In this document: positions 14,612-23,248 of the stretch, in pieces
Position numbering within the stretch: the stretch's first letter is position 1
Layout: the number at the start of each line of letters is the position of its first letter
NCBI GenBank assembly: GCA_018065145.1
Contig: JAGHTW010000064.1
Span: 1-34,556, forward strand
DNA: 34,556 nt
Direction of reading: 5' to 3'
Source of the DNA: Candidatus Prevotella equi
GTDB lineage: Bacteria > Bacteroidota > Bacteroidia > Bacteroidales > Bacteroidaceae
Translations under genes and position numbers: made by a program
The notes under the pieces: model-generated
Database searches by the model: none
What the model was told of the DNA's origin: nothing
What the model saw: the letters and a program-made list of their open reading frames with translations, nothing else

Positions 14612-16576
14612 ATGAAAACACTATTCACAACACTATTGGCATTTCTCTTCTCTGTGGCAACATTTGCCGCACCGACAAAGAGTAGCAGTTTTGAAGCAGG
14701 CAATGGTACATTCCTTTTAGACGGCAAACCTTTTGTGGTTAAAGCTGCCGAGGTTCATTACCCACGTATTCCACGCGCATATTGGGAACACAGAATCCAG
14801 ATGTGTAAGGCACTTGGCATGAACACCATCTGCATTTATATCTTCTGGAACATACACGAACAAAAAGAAGGTGTTTTTGACTGGTCAGGCAACAACGATG
14901 TTGCAGCATTCTGCCGTTTAGCGCAAAAACATGGAATGTACGTTATCGTACGTCCTGGTCCATACGTTTGTGCAGAATGGGAGATGGGTGGTTTACCATG
15001 GTGGCTACTGAAGAAGAAGGATATAAAGCTCCGTACACAGGATCCTTATTTCATGGAGCGTGTAAAGATTTTCGAAAGTGAAGTAGGTAAACAACTTGCT
15101 CCACTTACTATACAAAACGGCGGTCCTATCATTATGGTACAGGTAGAAAACGAATATGGCTCTTACGATACGAACAAGCCATACGTGAGTGAGATACGTG
15201 ACTGTCTGCGTTCTGTTGGTTTTGACAAAGTATCATTATTCCAGTGCGACTGGTCAAGTAACTTTGAACAAAATGCATTGCCAGACCTTTTGTGGACAAT
15301 GAATTTCGGTACTGGCGCCAATGTTCTCAACCAGTTCAAGCGTGTAAAGGAATTGCGTCCTAATGCACCTTTGATGTGTTCAGAATATTGGAGCGGATGG
15401 TTTGATGGTTGGGGAACAGCACATCAGACACGTCCTGCAGATGCAATGGTAAACGGCATTAAAACAATGCTGGACAATAATATTTCTTTCTCACTTTACA
15501 TGACTCATGGCGGCACATCATTTGCATGGTGGGCGGGAGCAAACAACACAGGATTTGCACCTGATTGTACCAGTTATGACTATGATGCACCTATTGATGA
15601 GCAAGGTGCTGCTACGGAGAAATATTATCAGCTAAGAAGCCTTTTACAGAAATATACAGACAAGAAGCTTCCAGCAATACCAAAGGCAATCCCTGTGATA
15701 ACCATTCCTGAGATTAAACTTACAGAAGCAGGTAATCTCTTTAATACCGCTGGCGATGTAATTGAAAGTTACGAAGCACAACCAATAGAACAATTTGACA
15801 TGGGCTATGGTTCTATTCTTTACACAACCACACTGCCAAAGCTACAGAAAGGTGCGGTGCTTCGTATTAACGAAATGCATGACTATGCTATTGTTTATAT
15901 TAATGGCAAAGAGATTGGACAGCTTTATCGCGGAACAAATTTCGAAAATACACTTCGCATCAACGAAGCTGTAGAAGAAGGTGCGCAACTGGCTATATAC
16001 ATTTATCCTATGGGACGTATAAACTATTCAAAGATGATACATGACCGTAAGGGTATAACTGAAGATGTAGAACTTATGACTACAGATGGTACTCATGAAC
16101 TCACATATTACTTAAAGAACTGGCAAGTTAGACTTTTCCCTCTTACAGAAGGACTCACCTCTGCATCTCTGCAGTTTAACCGAATGATGCCTATCGGTCC
16201 TGCAAACAAACAGCCAAAATACTACACTGGTTCATTCAATGTAAAGAAAATTGGTGACACTTATCTTGACATGTCATCATGGGGAAAAGGTTTGGTTTGG
16301 ATTAATGGTCACTGTATAGGACGCTTCTGGAATGTTGGTCCACAGCAGACAATGTATTTACCTGGCTGTTGGCTGAAGAAAGGTACAAACGATATTGTTA
16401 TTCTTGACATTACAGGCCCAGCTGCAACAACGACAAAAGGATTATCAAAGCCTAACGTCAGTGAGCTTCATAAGGAATATATGCCTAAAGACGCAATAAA
16501 ATACGATGGCCGTCCAAAAGCATCAAATGCTACTATTGATGCAGTAGGCAACGATGCTGCACCTGGTGCAAAATAA
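14612..16576 (+). CDS. Secreted GH35 beta-galactosidase
   Basis: A 654-residue exported glycoside hydrolase. The signal peptide is about 19 residues (cut near TFAA-PTK) and has no lipobox cysteine. The TIM-barrel starts FLLDGKPFVVKAAEVHYPRIP and carries the GH35 motifs GPYVCAEWEMGGLPWWLL, the acid/base in VQVENEYGS (Glu181) and the nucleophile in MCSEYWSGWFDGWG (Glu258). The C-terminal half holds jelly-roll domains (YTGSFNVKKIGDTYLDMSSW, WINGHCIGRFW, GTNDIVILDITG) that are usual in this family. It removes terminal beta-galactose from plant or host glycans, probably in the periplasm. It stands alone between its promoter and terminator, with no SusC/SusD genes next to it, so it is not part of a visible polysaccharide utilisation locus here. 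Confidence 0.95.
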   Translation: MKTLFTTLLAFLFSVATFAAPTKSSSFEAGNGTFLLDGKPFVVKAAEVHYPRIPRAYWEHRIQMCKALGMNTICIYIFWNIHEQKEGVFDWSGNNDVAAFCRLAQKHGMYVIVRPGPYVCAEWEMGGLPWWLLKKKDIKLRTQDPYFMERVKIFESEVGKQLAPLTIQNGGPIIMVQVENEYGSYDTNKPYVSEIRDCLRSVGFDKVSLFQCDWSSNFEQNALPDLLWTMNFGTGANVLNQFKRVKELRPNAPLMCSEYWSGWFDGWGTAHQTRPADAMVNGIKTMLDNNISFSLYMTHGGTSFAWWAGANNTGFAPDCTSYDYDAPIDEQGAATEKYYQLRSLLQKYTDKKLPAIPKAIPVITIPEIKLTEAGNLFNTAGDVIESYEAQPIEQFDMGYGSILYTTTLPKLQKGAVLRINEMHDYAIVYINGKEIGQLYRGTNFENTLRINEAVEEGAQLAIYIYPMGRINYSKMIHDRKGITEDVELMTTDGTHELTYYLKNWQVRLFPLTEGLTSASLQFNRMMPIGPANKQPKYYTGSFNVKKIGDTYLDMSSWGKGLVWINGHCIGRFWNVGPQQTMYLPGCWLKKGTNDIVILDITGPAATTTKGLSKPNVSELHKEYMPKDAIKYDGRPKASNATIDAVGNDAAPGAK

Positions 16577-16621
16577 TTATATCCGTAAAGCGCTATATCA
16601 CAAGCAATCAAAAATTATATA

Positions 16622-16667
16622 CACAAGAAATGCTCATCAAGGAAATTCCTGATGAGCATTTCTTGTG
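16622..16667. terminator. Bidirectional hairpin between converging GH35 and lytic transglycosylase genes
   Basis: 16622-16639 and 16650-16667 form an 18-bp perfect stem. It lies 45 bp after the GH35 stop and 11 bp after the stop of the minus-strand gene ending at 16678. The arms carry AAGAAAT and ATTTCTT, giving short T-rich edges in both directions. Confidence 0.8.
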
Positions 16668-16677
16668 ATTTCATTGC

Positions 16678-17901
16678 CTATCTCCATTTATTTTCTTTTG
16701 AAGCCCTGTGCGGTGATGCATCAAGTAATGATGATTTTGTATTCATCGGTCTGACGTGTACTTGCTTCCGCGTTGGTACCTTTGAAACTATTTTTGTTCC
16801 TGTTCGAAGGGCAGTGCGATATTGTTGCCATCTATCCATAATCATATCGACATAATTGGCAGTTTCAGAACCACGCATATATCCATAAGAAACAACTGGA
16901 TCATTATAATAAGCAGGTTGTGAAAGAGCTAATATATATCTTCTCACATCACTCCATCTTTGCCATACACCTCCGTATTTCTTTGTCAATGCCATAGCAT
17001 CACGTACATGATTATATCCACCATTATACGCAGCCAAAGCAAACTTCATTCTTTCCTGTGGATTTGTAACATCCTTGAACAAAGACTGCAACTCCCTCAT
17101 ATACCGCGCAGCTGCAGAGATATTCGGTTCTGGCTGATACATTTGTGAGCGAGGCAAAGCAAGATGATCTGCAGTAGTAGGAATAATTTGCATGAGACCA
17201 CATGCTCCTGCCCAAGAGTGGGCTTGTGGATCAAAGCATGATTCCTGATAGCACTGCGCAGCCATAAGTATCCAGTCCATTCCTGCTGACGGAGCATATT
17301 TCCTAAACAAATTATCATAAACGGATATTGTTCCTTTCTCTGCTGAAAGCATAAAGGGATTAACATGTCTTGTTACACTACCGACAGTAAGTATATATTC
17401 TTCCTGCTTCTTTGTCTCTGCCAGAATTTGTGGATTGTACCATTTTACAATCTCGTCAGCAAGCGCTTTATTGTCTATATTCACAGCCCAAGAGTCTGCA
17501 CATGTGATAAATCCCTTTTGATGCTCCTTCCTTAGTGGAACGGCAATGATATCTCCCTCTCCATTATTTAATCGTTCGAGCATATCAAGTGTGTCCTTAC
17601 ACACATCCACTCGTAAAGTAACACCAAGATACTCTGCCAACTTCTCACACATAAGATACTGAACACCCATACCTTTTCCATGATAATCGTAGTATGTCGC
17701 AGGACCTGTAAGTGTCAGCATTATCATTTGTCCATTCTTACGAATATCCTCAAGAGTATAGGTATCATCATCCGTTGGAATAGTGTCGCTGTTAGTTCCC
17801 TCAACATCTACGACACTTCCCCATGGTGTTACGACATTATTGTTCTCTTTTTTTTGACAAGAGAACAACAACGCAACAATCAATAACGGAAGATATTTCA
17901 T
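16678..17901 (-). CDS. mltF: MltF-like lytic murein transglycosylase, lipoprotein
   Basis: A 407-residue cell-wall enzyme that cleaves peptidoglycan to 1,6-anhydro ends. LLFSC (11-15) is a lipobox, so it is probably lipidated at Cys15. Residues about 50-180 form a solute-binding-type domain (TLTGPATYYDYHGKGMGVQY, LNNGEGDIIAVPL), as in MltF, where it acts as a regulatory module. The SLT domain follows at about 200-340. Its catalytic glutamate is Glu220 in AAQCYQESCFDPQAHSWAGA, followed by GLMQIIP and the AAYNGG motif. The C-terminal 40 residues are basic and low-complexity. It lies 7 bp after the upstream TPR gene, so the two are co-transcribed and probably act together in the envelope. Confidence 0.9.
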   Translation of the reverse strand: MKYLPLLIVALLFSCQKKENNNVVTPWGSVVDVEGTNSDTIPTDDDTYTLEDIRKNGQMIMLTLTGPATYYDYHGKGMGVQYLMCEKLAEYLGVTLRVDVCKDTLDMLERLNNGEGDIIAVPLRKEHQKGFITCADSWAVNIDNKALADEIVKWYNPQILAETKKQEEYILTVGSVTRHVNPFMLSAEKGTISVYDNLFRKYAPSAGMDWILMAAQCYQESCFDPQAHSWAGACGLMQIIPTTADHLALPRSQMYQPEPNISAAARYMRELQSLFKDVTNPQERMKFALAAYNGGYNHVRDAMALTKKYGGVWQRWSDVRRYILALSQPAYYNDPVVSYGYMRGSETANYVDMIMDRWQQYRTALRTGTKIVSKVPTRKQVHVRPMNTKSSLLDASPHRASKENKWR

Positions 17902-17908
17902 TTCTTCT

Positions 17909-19126
17909 TTACTTATCTAATTCTTGAAACTCCTTACCAAGGTTAAGATTCAGATACACATCATACAACACAGGTCTCCAACGTTCCTTGTCATCAGGAC
18001 ATGCCTTACGATATTTCTCCATATATGGCTTGCACAACAGATAATACTTCTGTGCATTTCTAGTACGCTGGCGATATGGGACACCGCTTATCTTCATAGC
18101 ATTCTGCGCTTTCTGATAATAAATATAACCTACATTGTAATTCGCCTTTGATATTGTATCGTTCACATTAAGTACCTTTATTCCATATTCCAGAGACTTA
18201 TCGTATTCCTTCATACTCATCAATGTGCTATGTTTGGCAAGAAGGAAGATTTCATTTAAGGAATCGGTTTGCAATGCCTTGTCCGTATAGTACATCGCAG
18301 ACTCGTAATCATCTCTGTTACTATAGTAATCTATAAGATATGGAAAGAAATATGATGACTTCGGATTCTGCTCAAAACCCATCTGCAAATAGTCTTTGAA
18401 CTTCTCCTGATTATTATTAAGTCTTGCCATCTCTGCGAGAATAATCAACGATATTTCTCTTGCAGGTTCATATCGTAATGCTTCTGTTTCGTATTTCCTA
18501 GCCTTCTCAAAATCATGCATATTACTTGCAGCCACAAGTGCTACATAAGCAGCATAATTATCGCTTAGACTATCAAGAGGCGTAGAAGAAAAAAGAGGTT
18601 GTTTACGACAATCTATATAAGTATCAAGCATATCGTATGCTTCGCTCCATTTCTGATGGTTAAAGAAATAGAGTCCTCCCTTGAAAATATTCTTTCTATA
18701 TGGCGCGAGATAATCAGCATTACGCTTTCTGTAAGTAAGTACTGACAATCCTTTTTCATTCGGTCTAGCATCTATAGAGTCAAGTTGCTGACAAGCCACG
18801 AACATCTTCCTTCCTGTATGTATAAGACGTGCAGTATCTACACTTGACCTGAGGTACATTTTTTCGTTACCATCTTCATACTGCTTTTTTATTACATCTG
18901 CCAAAAGTGCACGAAGATTCATATTATCGCTGAAAAGAGAATCTCCAAGATGCTTTCTAACCAACATCTCCATCTTATCCAAGTCTTTTCCTGACTTGAT
19001 ATTTGTCTTAACTGTTTCCATATCGGCCTTCATCTGCTTCTCTGCTTTCTTATTTACATTTGAAGCAGCGAAGAGTGACAAAGTACCAAGTGTTACCAAT
19101 ACAATGAAGCTAAATACCCTTTTCAT
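17909..19126 (-). CDS. Exported tetratricopeptide-repeat protein
   Basis: A 405-residue helical protein starting MKRVFSFIVLVTLGTLSLFA, a signal peptide cut near residue 20. The rest is a run of helix pairs of TPR character (NHQKWSEAYDMLDTYIDC, NMHDFEKARKYETEALRYEP, NRDDYESAMYYTDKALQTD, KEYDKSLEYGIKVLNVND). I chose the ATG at 19126 because it starts the signal peptide; a GTG 30 nt earlier would add an unlikely leader. Such TPR proteins are periplasmic scaffolds. The MltF gene begins 7 bp after its stop, suggesting it organises cell-wall enzymes, but no direct function is known. Transcription likely comes from gyrA, or from a weak start in the 95-bp gap upstream, where only a partial -7 (TACCTTTA) is seen. 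Confidence 0.82.
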   Translation of the reverse strand: MKRVFSFIVLVTLGTLSLFAASNVNKKAEKQMKADMETVKTNIKSGKDLDKMEMLVRKHLGDSLFSDNMNLRALLADVIKKQYEDGNEKMYLRSSVDTARLIHTGRKMFVACQQLDSIDARPNEKGLSVLTYRKRNADYLAPYRKNIFKGGLYFFNHQKWSEAYDMLDTYIDCRKQPLFSSTPLDSLSDNYAAYVALVAASNMHDFEKARKYETEALRYEPAREISLIILAEMARLNNNQEKFKDYLQMGFEQNPKSSYFFPYLIDYYSNRDDYESAMYYTDKALQTDSLNEIFLLAKHSTLMSMKEYDKSLEYGIKVLNVNDTISKANYNVGYIYYQKAQNAMKISGVPYRQRTRNAQKYYLLCKPYMEKYRKACPDDKERWRPVLYDVYLNLNLGKEFQELDK

Positions 19127-19221
19127 ACCTATTGAATAATTAAAGGTAATAAGCACGAGACACAGTTACAGCACCTCGAACCTATTACCTATATTGTTTC
19201 TTATCTTTTCAGATATGGCAA

Positions 19222-20358
19222 TTACATATCGCCAAGCATCTTACTGATTTCGTCTGCTTTATCCTTCTGTCCTACGCGGTTGTAGTACATACGAAGCTGC
19301 ATTGGCCAGTTGCTTATAGTCTCATGGTTTGGATCCATCTCACGAACCTTCTCGAGATTTGTGATAGCTCCAGTATATGCTTCGTTACAAGCCTTTAGAT
19401 CATCACCGAAGAGGCGACCGTTCTTGTCTGCCTTTGTTACGTTGATATCATCTGCCTTGTTTCCGTAGCAAAGTGCGAGGTTAAAGTAACCATAGATAAA
19501 CTCTGGATCAATCTCGATAACCTTCTTAAAGTTTGCAATAGCCTCATCATACTTCTTGTTCTCGTTATTCTCAGAAGCACGCATGAAATAAGCAAACTTA
19601 TTGTTAGGATTCTTTTCAAGAGCTTCATCAACCATCTTGTGTGCAAGTTCTTTCTCACCCATGTCAATGTAGAGGTTGCAGATGTTTACGAAGTACTTCT
19701 CTGGATCAAGTTCCTTAAGTGCCTGAGCATAGTTAAGCGAATCCTGCTTTGTCTTCATATTACGCTCATAAGACACACGATAAATCTGTTCTGCCTGTTC
19801 TTTTACACGGTCATCATTAAATGCGCCCTTAGCATAAGCAGCGGCCTCAGAGAAGTTATCTGACTGATAACAAGAGAAAGCAGCAAAGAAGTTTGCAAGA
19901 CCAATGAGTTGATCACCTTCTGCAGCTGTATTAATATAACAAAGGCTGTACTGCAACTTTTCTGCATTATCCTCTGTAGAGTTCGCAGCGTTAATCATCA
20001 TTGGACGGGCAGGTGTAACTTCAGCAATTGCCTTAGCAGCGTCTTTGGAAGCATACTTCTGACAAAGAGCAGCAATGTTGATTGCATTCATGACTACCTT
20101 GTTGTTGACAGCAGCAGTATTTCCTGTTGAAGCAGCCTCAAGACTCTTGTCAAACTCAGGTTTGAGAAGTTTGTAAAGAGCATCATATGCCTTACCCTTT
20201 TCTTCATCACTAAGCTCTGAAAGTTTTGAGTTAATAAGCTCAACGCCAGCATTGTAATCCTTTGTCGCCTTTACTTCATTTGCAATCTTAGGATTGTTCT
20301 GACCAAATGACGCTGTAGCTACTACAGCCATCATCATTGTAATGAAAATCTTTTTCAT
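19222..20358 (-). CDS. Exported tetratricopeptide-repeat protein downstream of gyrA
   Basis: A 378-residue exported protein with a signal peptide (MKKIFITMMMAVVATASFGQ, cut before NNPK). TPR pairs are clearest at about 228-310 (NICNLYIDMGEKELAHKMVD, YDEAIANFKKVIEIDPEFIY, GYFNLALCYGNKA). The N-terminal half is helical with repeated Ala-rich stretches. It starts 38 bp after the gyrA stop, a linkage that seems common in Bacteroidales, so it is likely expressed with gyrA. The reason for linking an exported scaffold protein to gyrase is unknown. It is not obviously homologous to the next TPR gene beyond the repeat type. Confidence 0.82.
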   Translation of the reverse strand: MKKIFITMMMAVVATASFGQNNPKIANEVKATKDYNAGVELINSKLSELSDEEKGKAYDALYKLLKPEFDKSLEAASTGNTAAVNNKVVMNAINIAALCQKYASKDAAKAIAEVTPARPMMINAANSTEDNAEKLQYSLCYINTAAEGDQLIGLANFFAAFSCYQSDNFSEAAAYAKGAFNDDRVKEQAEQIYRVSYERNMKTKQDSLNYAQALKELDPEKYFVNICNLYIDMGEKELAHKMVDEALEKNPNNKFAYFMRASENNENKKYDEAIANFKKVIEIDPEFIYGYFNLALCYGNKADDINVTKADKNGRLFGDDLKACNEAYTGAITNLEKVREMDPNHETISNWPMQLRMYYNRVGQKDKADEISKMLGDM

Positions 20359-20396
20359 AATGTAGTTCTTTTGAAAACTATTTTTAAGTGAGTGAT

Positions 20397-23006
20397 TTAG
20401 TTATTAGACGTATCAACATCGTTGTTTGTTACAACGTCGTTATCATTATTCTCTACATCGCATTCGTTTTCTTCCACATCCTCATGTGGTACAACACAAA
20501 CGCTGGCAATGCTTTCATTACGTTTCTTAAGTTCTATCAGCTTCACACCCTGAGTATTACGTCCCTTCTCGTTACCAGCATCAGCAATAGCAAAGCGTAT
20601 AGCGATACCACTCTTATTGATAATCATCAGGTCTTCTTCACCAGTTACACACTTGATAGCAATAACCTTACCTGTCTTGTCTGTAATATTGAGAGTCTTA
20701 ACACCCTTGGTACCACGGCTTGAAAGACGATAACCGCCTTCTTCTACCTTAAAGTATGTAGTGCCATCTTCTCGAGTGACTTCTTCCAGAACACCAATCT
20801 TTGAACGTTTTCCGTAACCCTTTTCGCTTATAACCATCAGCGACTGCTCTGGATCGTAAGCGACAACCATACCAATAACGTTATCATCGGCACCGTCAAG
20901 CTGCATACCGCGAACACCTGTTGCTACACGGCCCATCACACGGACGTCGCTCTCATTGAAACGGACTGCACGACCATTGCTGCTTGCAAGGATAAGTTCA
21001 TTCTTACCGTTTGTGAGCATTACGTCAATTACTTCGTCACCATCAAGGATATTGATAGCGCGAATACCACGACCATTCTTGCTAAGATTACGGTACTGGA
21101 ACAATTCTGTACGCTTAATAGTACCATTCTTTGTAGCAAAGACGACATAATGGTTATGCTGGAAATCTTCATCATCAAAGTTGTTACCGCGAATCTCAAG
21201 CATTGCCTTTACGCTATCATCTGGATCCATCTGGAGCATGTTCTGTATGGCACGTCCCTTTGAATCTTTTGCACCTTCAGGTATTTCATAGCCCTTAATC
21301 TGGTAAACATAGCCTTTCTTTGTAAAGAAGAGAATAGTATCGTGTACCTCTGCTGCGTGGATAAACTCGGTAAAGTCCTGTTCACGTGTCCTACTACCAC
21401 GACTGCCTACTCCACCACGTGACTGTGCACGGAAATCTGCTTGCAGCGTACGCTTGATATATCCTAAATGACTCATTGTTATAACAATAGGATCATTTGA
21501 ATAGTAATCTTCTGGGTTGAATTCTGCGCTACTGAGCTTGATAACGGTACGACGCTCATCACCATACTTTTCCTTTACCTCTATCAGTTCATCCTTCATC
21601 ACCTTCTTACAAAGTTCAGGATCATCGAGTATCTGCTGTAAGTAACTTATCAGTTTCATCAACTCATCATACTCTGCGTGAAGTTCATCAACGCGAAGTC
21701 CTGTAAGCTGACCAAGACGCATGTCAACAATCGCCTTTGACTGAATCTCATCGAGAGAGAATCGCTCTTCCAAACCTCTCTGAGCGTCACCAGGAGTACG
21801 AGCAGCACGAATAATACGAACAACTTCGTCAATATTATCTACAGCGATAATCAAACCTTCAAGGATATGAGCCCTATCCTCTGCCTTCTTCTTATCAAAC
21901 TGTGTTCTGCGTATAGTAACGTCGTGTCTGTGCTCAACGAAATACTTAACGCATTCCTTCAAAGAAAGAAGGCGTGGACGACCCTTAACGAGAGCAATAC
22001 AGTTTACAGAGAATGAAGACTGCAAAGCTGTCATCTTAAACAGTTTGTTGAGGATAACATTTGCGTTTGCATCACGCTTAACGTCAACAACGATACGCAT
22101 ACCCTGACGTCCAGTCTCATCGTTGACATTGCTGATACCCTCAATCTTTCCTTCCTTGACAAGATCTGCTATATATTCAATAAGCTGCGCCTTGTTTACT
22201 CCGTAAGGTATCTCGGTAACAACAATCTTATCATGTGTATCGCCAGCCTCTATCTCAGCCTTTGCTCGCATGATAATCCTGCCTCTACCAGTTTCATAGG
22301 CATCCTTCACGCCCTGCAGTCCGTAAATATAAGCACCTGTAGGGAAGTCTGGTGCCTTGATGTACTGCATGAGACCTTCTACATCAATCTCTGGATTATC
22401 AATATATGCACAACATCCATCTATCACCTCACCAAGGTTATGAGTGGGAATATTCGTTGCCATACCTACAGCAATACCATTACCACCATTTACGAGAAGG
22501 TTTGGAATCTTTGTTGGCATGACAGATGGTTCCTGCAACGTATCATCGAAGTTGTTCATCATATCAACAGTGTCCTTCTCCAGGTCATCCATGATATGCT
22601 CACCCATCTTTGTCAAACGACACTCCGTATAACGCATAGCAGCAGGAGAGTCACCATCCACTGAACCATAGTTACCCTGACCATCCACGAGTGTATAACG
22701 CATGTTCCAGTCCTGAGCCAGTCGTACAAGTGCTCCATATACAGAAGAGTCACCATGTGGGTGGTACTTACCAAGCACCTCACCTACGACACGTGCACAT
22801 TTCTTATATGGTTGTGTACTTGTATTTCCGAGTCCACGCATACCGAAGAGTATGCGACGATGTACCGGCTTAAAGCCATCACGCACATCAGGCAGTGCGC
22901 GAGCCACGATCACCGACATAGAGTAGTCAATGTAACTTGACTTCATCTCTTCCTCAATGTTGATCTTCACGATTCTGTCGTGATCATAAGTCTGTGTTTC
23001 GTCCAT
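20397..23006 (-). CDS. gyrA: DNA gyrase subunit A
   Basis: An 869-residue type IIA topoisomerase subunit that introduces negative supercoils together with GyrB. The catalytic tyrosine is Tyr126 in SPAAMRYTECRL. The quinolone region reads KYHPHGDSSVYGALVRLAQ (80-98): Ser87 matches E. coli Ser83, and Gly91 sits where E. coli has Asp87. The N-terminal breakage-reunion domain is complete. The C-terminal six-bladed domain starts around residue 510. Its GyrA box is degenerate, QSRGGVG in place of QRRGGKG, the form I associate with Bacteroidota. The last 30 residues are very acidic and Asn-rich (ECDVENNDNDVVTNNDVDTS), an unstructured tail. The gene lies first in its transcript, with a leader of about 130 nt. 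Confidence 0.97.
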   Translation of the reverse strand: MDETQTYDHDRIVKINIEEEMKSSYIDYSMSVIVARALPDVRDGFKPVHRRILFGMRGLGNTSTQPYKKCARVVGEVLGKYHPHGDSSVYGALVRLAQDWNMRYTLVDGQGNYGSVDGDSPAAMRYTECRLTKMGEHIMDDLEKDTVDMMNNFDDTLQEPSVMPTKIPNLLVNGGNGIAVGMATNIPTHNLGEVIDGCCAYIDNPEIDVEGLMQYIKAPDFPTGAYIYGLQGVKDAYETGRGRIIMRAKAEIEAGDTHDKIVVTEIPYGVNKAQLIEYIADLVKEGKIEGISNVNDETGRQGMRIVVDVKRDANANVILNKLFKMTALQSSFSVNCIALVKGRPRLLSLKECVKYFVEHRHDVTIRRTQFDKKKAEDRAHILEGLIIAVDNIDEVVRIIRAARTPGDAQRGLEERFSLDEIQSKAIVDMRLGQLTGLRVDELHAEYDELMKLISYLQQILDDPELCKKVMKDELIEVKEKYGDERRTVIKLSSAEFNPEDYYSNDPIVITMSHLGYIKRTLQADFRAQSRGGVGSRGSRTREQDFTEFIHAAEVHDTILFFTKKGYVYQIKGYEIPEGAKDSKGRAIQNMLQMDPDDSVKAMLEIRGNNFDDEDFQHNHYVVFATKNGTIKRTELFQYRNLSKNGRGIRAINILDGDEVIDVMLTNGKNELILASSNGRAVRFNESDVRVMGRVATGVRGMQLDGADDNVIGMVVAYDPEQSLMVISEKGYGKRSKIGVLEEVTREDGTTYFKVEEGGYRLSSRGTKGVKTLNITDKTGKVIAIKCVTGEEDLMIINKSGIAIRFAIADAGNEKGRNTQGVKLIELKKRNESIASVCVVPHEDVEENECDVENNDNDVVTNNDVDTSNN

Positions 23007-23061
23007 TTCTTTTTATTTTGATTATAACAGTTTTTTACCTTCGACCAATAGCCTATCATTT

Positions 23062-23115
23062 TTAGGAAAATGCATTTTTTGCCACTTTACGGGCTTTCTG
23101 ACGCATTCCTACCAT
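23062..23115 (-). CDS. Possible 17-residue leader peptide in the gyrA 5' region
   Basis: Between the likely gyrA transcription start (about 23134) and its ATG lies an ATG-started frame, MVGMRQKARKVAKNAFS. It is basic, with five Lys/Arg in seventeen residues. No Shine-Dalgarno precedes it and the frame may be chance. A TGACGC/GCGTCA pair (23100-23105 and 23124-23129) could fold around its start. Confidence 0.25.
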   Translation of the reverse strand: MVGMRQKARKVAKNAFS

Positions 23116-23139
23116 TTTCTAAGCGTCAACAATTGGGTA

Positions 23140-23147
23140 CAAAGTTA
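23140..23147 (-). promoter_or_regulatory. -7 element of gyrA
   Basis: TAACTTTG on the minus strand, 133 bp before the gyrA ATG. The best upstream TTTG is only 16 bp away and a TTCG sits at 20 bp, so the -33 element is imperfect. It implies a long untranslated leader. Confidence 0.5.
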
Positions 23148-23180
23148 CAAAAATAATCTGAAACAAACGAATAAAAAGGC

Positions 23181-23222
23181 ATAAAAAACAAAAAGAACCG
23201 AAGGAATACACCTTCGGTTCTT
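23181..23222 (-). terminator. Intrinsic terminator of nifJ
   Basis: A 12-bp stem (23193-23204 with 23211-23222) and a 6-nt loop. On the minus strand it is followed by TTTGTTTTTTATG. It lies 26 bp past the nifJ stop codon. Confidence 0.88.
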
Positions 23223-23248
23223 AATATTTTCATGTTTTAAGTATTCAA

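Noticed and set aside
14546..16576. Polysaccharide utilisation locus around the GH35 gene
   Set aside because: No SusC, SusD or sugar-sensing regulator lies nearby, and the gene is bounded by its own promoter and terminator.
22716..22766. Acquired quinolone-resistance mutation in gyrA
   Set aside because: Gly at the position-87 equivalent may be normal in Bacteroidales. Without a susceptible relative to compare, an acquired change cannot be claimed.
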